A DNA stretch of 7,109 nt from Eubacterium sp. (GTDB lineage Bacteria; Bacillota; Clostridia; Lachnospirales; Lachnospiraceae), in NCBI GenBank assembly GCA_021442545.1, contig JABUSX010000167.1, positions 1-7,109 on the forward strand, written 5' to 3'. This document shows positions 6,001-7,109 of the stretch, piece after piece. The position numbers and the translations under genes are program-made. The notes beneath the pieces were generated by a model, which made no database searches, had not been told where the DNA came from, and was given only the letters and a program-made list of their open reading frames with translations. How positions within the stretch are numbered: position 1 is the first letter of the stretch; each line of letters begins with the position of its first letter.

Positions 6001-7109
6001 TCGGCAAAGCCGGTGAAGGCCACCTCAAAGGACGGGGTTTCGCCGTAAACGACCTCTGCATCTTTGGCTTTTACGGTGATCTCTTTTTTAAGGATGGAAG
6101 CTTCGCAGGTCTTCTGGCTTTCGCCGGTGTTCAGAATATAATCTGACGCGGAAGAACCTGTGAGCGCACCTTCTTCATAGCTGACGGAAACGGTCTTGCC
6201 TTCTCCGACATCTTTCGTATCAAATTCACCGCTGAGCTTATCACCGTCAAGAGAGAGGCTGTCTCCGTCGACGATTCCGGCGAAAACAACATCCGAAAGC
6301 GTAAGCGACGCATCTGTTGTGCCGTCATAGGTCTTATCTTCCGCCTTGATTCCGCTTACGGTCACTTCCCGTGCGTTAATCGTGAGAACACCGGAAGATT
6401 CACAGGTGATCTCATAGTTTTCGGTCATGATCGCGCCGTCTTCGTCTGTGATGATCACATTTTCGGGCGTGATATTGTAATTTCCCTTATGGACATAGCT
6501 GCTGTCCGCACTCAGGACATAGCTGTGGCCTTCGACCAGTTCCCCATCCGTGATCTCGCTTTCTGCAAGCGTATGCTTTTCTCCGTCGTAGGTCACCGTA
6601 TCGGAAACCATGGCGAAGCTGATCTCTTTCTTTTTGATCTTGTAGGTCTTTGATCCGTTCGAAATGGAATAGTCGTCCGCACGGGTCGCTTCGGAATCCG
6701 AATTCAGGCGTGCAATGGCATTCCATTCCCCGACATAGGTCTGGGCGCCGCTTACGGTTACCGAAAGATGTCCGTCGTCGACCGCCGGGATGTCATCCGA
6801 AATCTCCGCCGAGGGACAATGGGATCCCCCGTCAAAGGTGAATTCCGTATTTTCCCAGGTGAGTTCCAGAGGACAACGTTCGATATATCCGGAAAGGATC
6901 ACGGTATAGGTTTTATCAAAGACATAGTTATAAAGAATGTTGCCGTCCTTGTCTGCAAGCACGATATCCGATAAGGTAACGGCCGTGGCATCCGAACAAT
7001 GCGCACTGTTGAATATCGCATTGCAGTCAATGATATAGCCTTCCTTTTTGTCATCGGCAATCAGGCCGTTGATCACGTAGACCGTATCGGAATGCGTCAG
7101 GTTATAGAG
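1..7109 (-). CDS. Giant multidomain repeat protein, probable surface or secreted adhesin/stalk (partial, both ends missing)
   Basis: A single minus-strand frame is open across the whole window: 2,369 full codons, more than 250 kDa, with neither start nor stop. The translation is coherent throughout, a chain of roughly 75-125-residue beta-rich modules, most beginning with a short linker such as KKEITV or TKRPL and carrying a YDG or YG signature near residue 20. In order they are YDG and MBG modules, a hub of fibronectin-III-like and Ig-like domains, more YDG/MBG-type modules, four tandem ~89-residue repeats, then MBG again. The protein is rich in Thr, Tyr, Asp, Val and Gly and poor in Cys (15 by my count). 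Proteins of this build in Clostridia are usually exported, wall-attached or adhesive, but no signal peptide, anchor or enzymatic domain lies in the window, so location and role are inferred. In-frame Met codons occur, but all sit inside domains and none is a credible start. The gene alone fills the window, so operon context is unknown. Confidence 0.93.
96..329 (-). other. MBG-like module (TFGNPDP variant)
   Basis: Residues 2261-2338. It reads KAAKITVRDAVKTFGNPDPA, then FTGEITGLVPGESLTGVVYR, a TAEDVGVYEKVLTADKGNNP segment and NYEITVVNADFEIARA. FGNPDPAF replaces YG, and GLVPGESL replaces GF-GE-L. The VGVY...NPNYEI...F-I ending is that of the MBG group. It is compact at about 78 residues. Confidence 0.82.
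330..590 (-). repeat. Tandem ~89-residue repeat, copy 4
   Basis: Residues 2174-2260 (87 aa). It starts GVTVTIRGNSWSGTYDGGKH, then SGYSWSADDDLYEETSFDFS, RTDAGTSNMQLNKAQFRNTD and DVADGFVKIGK. It keeps the YDG, GTA-A-R-DAGT, QF-NTD-NF-NVTF and DGFVKI landmarks but has changed WTPSN to WSADD and MGL to MQL. It runs directly into an MBG-like module without the usual NPI linker. Confidence 0.92.
591..857 (-). repeat. Tandem ~89-residue repeat, copy 3
   Basis: Residues 2085-2173 (89 aa, 267 bases, the same length as copy 2). It starts GVVVTVRGKNHTDTYDGDPH, then SGYDWTPSNTLYKVNSFRFT, TNAGTTYMGLKPDQFENTDA and NVTDGFEKILPID. Here the YDG signature is intact, whereas copy 2 has YNG. It is the closest relative of copy 2 and shares the SGYxWTPSNTLYKV block with it. 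Confidence 0.93.
858..1124 (-). repeat. Tandem ~89-residue repeat, copy 2
   Basis: Residues 1996-2084 (89 aa). It starts GVTVSITGKSYTGPYNGETH, then SGYNWTPSNTLYKVTSFDFS, RKDAGTTYMGLAEDQFENTD and VVTDGFVKINPIN. About 62 of 89 positions are identical to copy 3 by hand alignment, without gaps. At DNA level the bases at 1018-1047 repeat those at 751-780 with one mismatch, exactly 267 bases apart, so the duplication is fairly recent or is homogenised by recombination. Confidence 0.93.
1125..1388 (-). repeat. Tandem ~89-residue repeat, copy 1 (most diverged)
   Basis: Residues 1908-1995 (88 aa). It reads AITVAVAGKQVTKEYDGAEH, then GYTLNANSTLYDVSSVSFTG, RKDAGTTSMGLAAAQFANTD and GNFTVRFDVTDGFVKITKIS. 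The shared skeleton is EYDG-x-x-H, NTLY-like turn, F-G, AGT--MGL--QF-NTD-NF and DVTDGF-KI. It lacks the GYxWTPSN motif of copies 2 and 3 and is the least similar copy, as is common at array edges. Confidence 0.88.
1389..1655 (-). other. Tyr/Lys-rich beta module (SYTYDAAPH variant)
   Basis: Residues 1819-1907. It begins EEFTVALPSDSYTYDAAPHY, then a GTTTYQYSFTKEGGYKSSLS stretch, TKTNAGTYTIYIKATNPNYN and SSLIIEKK. 'TNAGTYTIYIKATNPNYN' is the standard AGTY...NY ending of bacterial Ig-like surface modules. The signature is YDAAPH in place of YDG--H. It directly precedes the tandem repeat array. Confidence 0.75.
1656..1934 (-). other. MBG/YDG-related module (PYTGSEIEI variant)
   Basis: Residues 1726-1818. 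It starts RPVKFTAVSEEKPYTGSEIE, then VSSGVNQGLVAGHKHNVEFS, a VPYTGTITAKSAVEITLADG segment, and closes with DVTENYDITVINGTLTINKT. The TENYDI...NGTLTI ending is standard for the group. The YDG signature is replaced by PYTGS. GLVAGH parallels the 'LVEGH' of the module at 6375-6635, so both belong to the same 'H-type' subgroup. Confidence 0.75.
1935..2177 (-). other. YDGTAHKP-type beta module
   Basis: Residues 1645-1725. It contains DYVYDGTAHKPEPTVTDTEL, then LKKDTDFTFTYSNNVNAGEN and TASVTITGKGNYTGSVTLQF. The Y-YDG-H-P...D-TFTY-NN--AG--SVTITG-GNYTG pattern is a well-known, strongly conserved repeat of Firmicute extracellular proteins. At about 81 residues it is compact and complete. Confidence 0.85.
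2178..2435 (-). other. YDGTPLT-type beta module
   Basis: Residues 1559-1644. It reads RSLTLTSGTDSKTYDGTPLT, then AVTGDGFVSGEGMDYSYTGS, a TKDNNNTFTYSYKTGTRASD stretch and KVCGTLTILPK. The order K-YDGT-LT, GDGFV-GEG, TG, N-FTY and A-DY...GTLT matches a frequent repeat in Lachnospiraceae and related surface proteins, close to the MBG/YDG group. The last Cys codon of the window is here (residue 1637). Confidence 0.78.
2436..2705 (-). other. Immunoglobulin-like domain 2
   Basis: Residues 1469-1558. Typical Ig motifs are present: DITLTVDAAGSVSSYQWYKD with Trp 1511 in the C strand, then GGDEFTLRHVTESGRYTCVV with Tyr-x-Cys 1539 in the F strand. The expected B-strand Cys is missing (Val or Ala at that place in LTVDAAG), so no canonical intradomain disulfide can form. 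This is common in bacterial Ig-like modules. It exits through NVVVTKRSL into the next module. Confidence 0.75.
2706..3014 (-). other. Fibronectin type III-like domain 2
   Basis: Residues 1366-1468. It opens KLDPPENIEMSPSETADYGL, then LLSWDAVDAP (B-strand Trp), VKYLVKLYRDGED (C-C' strands) and IGAKYNIEITAVSQDPRNCL (F-G strands with the Tyr). The WDAV and Y-V-LYRDG motifs are typical of Clostridial Fn3 domains. It resembles Fn3-like domain 1 (VWDEVPG, YDVVLMKDGD, YTVEVTAIAS), so the two are probably diverged duplicates. Confidence 0.8.
3015..3344 (-). other. WTYGE-type beta module with acidic insertion
   Basis: Residues 1256-1365. It begins KAAFRASVTMEGWTYGEVPV and ends with ETWTLTKPSDAGTYKVRAYV followed by ENYNEFTTESYEFTIEQ. 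This is a recurrent Firmicute surface-protein module in which WTYG opens and 'P-AGTY-VRA...NYN...F-I' closes. The centre (KDETPKNNTPEGNALKAYAL, then GDEEEE) is longer and more charged than the surrounding modules. The family recall is from memory of similar proteins and has not been checked by search. Confidence 0.65.
3345..3719 (-). other. Immunoglobulin-like domain 1 with Cys-Trp-Cys core
   Basis: Residues 1131-1255. The hallmark triad of an Ig fold can be read directly: VFKVACSHND (Cys 1162, B strand), TYAWELRTSR (Trp 1179, C strand) and SYYLVRCVVTATRSDNG (Cys 1216, F strand preceded by Tyr). Cys-to-Trp spacing is 17 and Cys-to-Cys 54, compatible with a core disulfide. A DTWTLPLNKKANTN stretch forms the D-E region. 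This is the only module here with a complete Ig-type Cys pair. A binding role is possible but not shown. Confidence 0.7.
3720..4049 (-). other. Unassigned ~110-residue segment between Fn3-like domain 1 and Ig-like domain 1
   Basis: Residues 1021-1130. I recognise no family. It starts with AAKMIFEFADDEVTQSGKTD, continues as ITIHGEESYVVIAGESGIGI and NATGYTINTVNAANTVTVAN, and ends with SHASAADVRIALVLSARPAT. It is Ala/Thr/Val/Asn-rich, has no Cys or Trp and lacks YDG or YG signatures. Alternating hydrophobic residues suggest beta structure. The frame stays open and in phase with both neighbours, so it is coding sequence. Confidence 0.6.
4050..4364 (-). other. Fibronectin type III-like domain 1
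   Basis: Residues 916-1020. It has the bacterial Fn3 pattern: a LESPEPVWKENSPGVIVWDE opening with Trp in the B strand, VAGYDVVLMKDGDP in the C-C' region, then SLMRENGAGAYTVEVTAIAS with the F-strand Tyr. It contains two Cys codons. Such domains are usually spacers in secreted Firmicute proteins. The tail (NPNKENLQDSLPGRSETRYA) resembles the 'sdpS...s' loop that commonly closes these modules. Confidence 0.75.
4365..4652 (-). other. MBG domain, YGX type
   Basis: Residues 820-915. It begins RPLVITADRTEVWYGDAAPE, then TVTYEEAEADSGSGLVSGET, a CDYESGWSVNTYEDVIVPSG turn region and NYDPSYVEGDLEVKQ. WYGDAAP-YTVTY and the NY...GDLEV ending identify it. The usual TGF--GE strand is replaced by an acidic EEAEAD stretch. 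It is the last module of the N-terminal-side YDG/MBG arm before the fibronectin-type hub. Confidence 0.8.
4653..4970 (-). other. YDG domain, long variant
   Basis: Residues 714-819. It contains RVYDGTKKVYANQLDYSWLV, then a GLLAVDRGVFNETGAANMF stretch, PTYNSKNVAEASSAEFTI and AYITKRP as the exit linker. The YDGT signature is clear. The middle replaces the usual G-V-GD block with AVDRGVFNETG, and the module is about 106 residues, longer than the other YDG domains here. Confidence 0.7.
4971..5270 (-). other. MBG-like module with an extended middle
   Basis: Residues 614-713. It has the IYGTKPIPTFSYAASGFKYDDD opening and the FTADNYSFKVIPAEVEI close of an MBG module. Between them lies a longer insertion (HELTETTVTDEEGTRNVVNS followed by PDIYTVTLEETRDGNPV). 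The insertion makes it about 100 residues, against 85-95 for the neighbouring MBG modules. It directly follows another MBG module, breaking the YDG/MBG alternation. Confidence 0.72.
5271..5525 (-). other. MBG domain, YGX type
   Basis: Residues 529-613. It opens KTVTVKADKKTISYGSSAPV, then YTVKYTGFENGEDQSVLSGT, a FACDYD turn, VGNYTITPSGLSSDDYLVEF and an ENDLVVQPAEI close. All landmarks of the family are present: YG, GF-NGED, LSG, G-Y-I-P-GL and DY. This is one of the clearest MBG modules in the window. Confidence 0.87.
5526..5816 (-). other. YDG domain
   Basis: Residues 432-528. It carries SKTYDGTTDVKTTLARGTHY, then a GIVNGDIVNLVYTAAY block, LERIVTAGELSVDNDDYEIV and closing FDIPGEITRK. The YDGTTD signature and the G-VNGD spacing match the canonical YDG module at 6090-6374. 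The early segment (AAAAEGALLS) is Ala-rich and less typical. Confidence 0.78.
5817..6089 (-). other. MBG domain, YGX type
   Basis: Residues 341-431. It begins KKEITVKAKDAEVVYGETPS, followed by VAFTGFAEGETKDVISGDVSY, then GTYTIYPVVTGLSADNYSF and NGTLTVT. The VYGE-P, GF--GE, L/ISG, G-Y-I and NY-F-G-L-V pattern is diagnostic of YGX-type MBG modules. An extra KEYDGKEHVG loop sits just before GTYTI. It is probably one beta-sandwich in a rod. Confidence 0.85.
6090..6374 (-). other. YDG domain (canonical)
   Basis: Residues 246-340. It has the textbook signature KTYDGTTDASLTLSD, then FAGIVDGDSLSLDGDKLSGEF, DVGEGKTVSVS and ALTGSSASDYIL. This is the order (YDGT, G.V.GD, G.F...VG..K.V, LTG..A.DY.L) expected of the Pfam-type YDG domain found in haemagglutinin-like and other large surface proteins. 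It is followed directly by an MBG module, a common pairing in such proteins. Confidence 0.82.
6375..6635 (-). other. YDG-related module (YDGEKH variant)
   Basis: Residues 159-245. It starts KKEISFAMVSDTVTYDGEKH, followed by a LVEGHSYVLSADSSYVHKGNYNI stretch. It then has an EDGAIMTENYEITCESSGVLTI ending, which is the typical NY-x-I...G-x-L-x-I closing strand of YDG/MBG-family modules. The linker INAREV leads straight into the next module, as expected for tandem head-to-tail domains. Confidence 0.68.
6636..6872 (-). other. YDG-related module (FDGGSH variant)
   Basis: Residues 80-158. It opens with LELTWENTEFTFDGGSHCPS, where FDG replaces the usual YDG and is followed by the conserved His seen in the 'YDG..H' subtype. 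It continues with a GHLSVTVSGAQTYVGEW stretch matching the GT-Y core of such modules and ends with DDYSISNGSKTYKIKK. It carries Cys at residue 98. Such domains are small beta-sandwiches that form extended rods in bacterial surface proteins. The subtype name is by resemblance only. Confidence 0.6.
6873..7109 (-). other. YDG-type module, truncated at its N-terminal side by the window edge
   Basis: Residues 1-79. The visible part reads like the later strands of a YDG domain: VINGLIADDK, then NAIFNSAHCSDATAVTLSDIVL, a DKDG turn, NYVFDKTYTVILSG, and closure into the next linker ERCPLEL. The initial YDG signature would lie upstream of base 7109. It holds three Cys codons (residues 29, 38 and 79), which is unusual in this protein. 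The assignment rests on the order of strand-like motifs and on the position before another module, not on a complete signature. Confidence 0.5.

Noticed and set aside
6600..6620. In-frame ATG near 6611 as a possible internal start
   Set aside because: It lies inside the module opening KKEISFAMVSD, the frame is open and domain-bearing upstream to the window edge, and I see no convincing ribosome site.
6487..6726. Short minus-strand open frames with their own Met starts, here and at 4637-4912, 2900-3109, 2621-2830 and 2090-2341
   Set aside because: They are out of frame with the long open frame, short, and Arg/Pro-rich, as expected of shifted-frame shadows.
1..7109. Promoters, terminators, tRNA or other RNA genes, insertion sequences
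   Set aside because: The coding frame is continuous across the window with no gap. I saw no inverted repeats of terminator type with a T-run, no transposase motifs and no RNA-like conserved blocks.

Overview
The window holds one thing: the interior of a very large protein-coding gene on the minus strand. Read leftwards, one frame (codons whose lowest coordinate is a multiple of 3) stays open from base 7109 to base 3. It gives 2,369 consecutive codons with no stop, no credible start and no end. I translated it by hand. The protein is almost wholly beta-rich repeat modules of the kind found in giant secreted or cell-wall proteins of Firmicutes. These are YDG domains, MBG domains of the YGX type, fibronectin-III-like and immunoglobulin-like domains, and a tandem array of an ~89-residue repeat. 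No signal peptide, LPXTG motif, SLH domain, dockerin or catalytic domain is visible, so surface location and adhesive or structural function are inferences. Residue numbers below count from the first full codon at base 7109.

The organism is most likely a Clostridia-class Firmicute, perhaps a gut or rumen Lachnospiraceae-like bacterium. This rests on the mix of domain families, a base composition near 50% GC by eye, and mixed codon use (many GGA, ATC, ACG and AAG codons, few TTA, CTA or TCA). Genus cannot be fixed.

Layout in protein order (right to left): (1) 7109-4365, ten modules of YDG and MBG type, partly alternating, forming an N-terminal-side arm. (2) 4364-2436, a hub containing two fibronectin-III-like domains, two Ig-like domains, a WTYGE-type module and one ~110-residue segment I cannot assign. 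(3) 2435-1389, four more YDG/MBG-related modules of different subtypes. (4) 1388-330, four tandem copies of an 87-89-residue repeat. (5) 329-1, another MBG-like module and the start of a further YDG-type module, running off the window.

There are no intergenic regions, RNA genes, promoters, terminators, mobile elements or CRISPR arrays. Long open frames on the plus strand (for example 3618-5258 and 1593-2558) lie in the register exactly antisense to the real codons and encode low-complexity, Arg/His/Ile-rich nonsense. They are artefacts.
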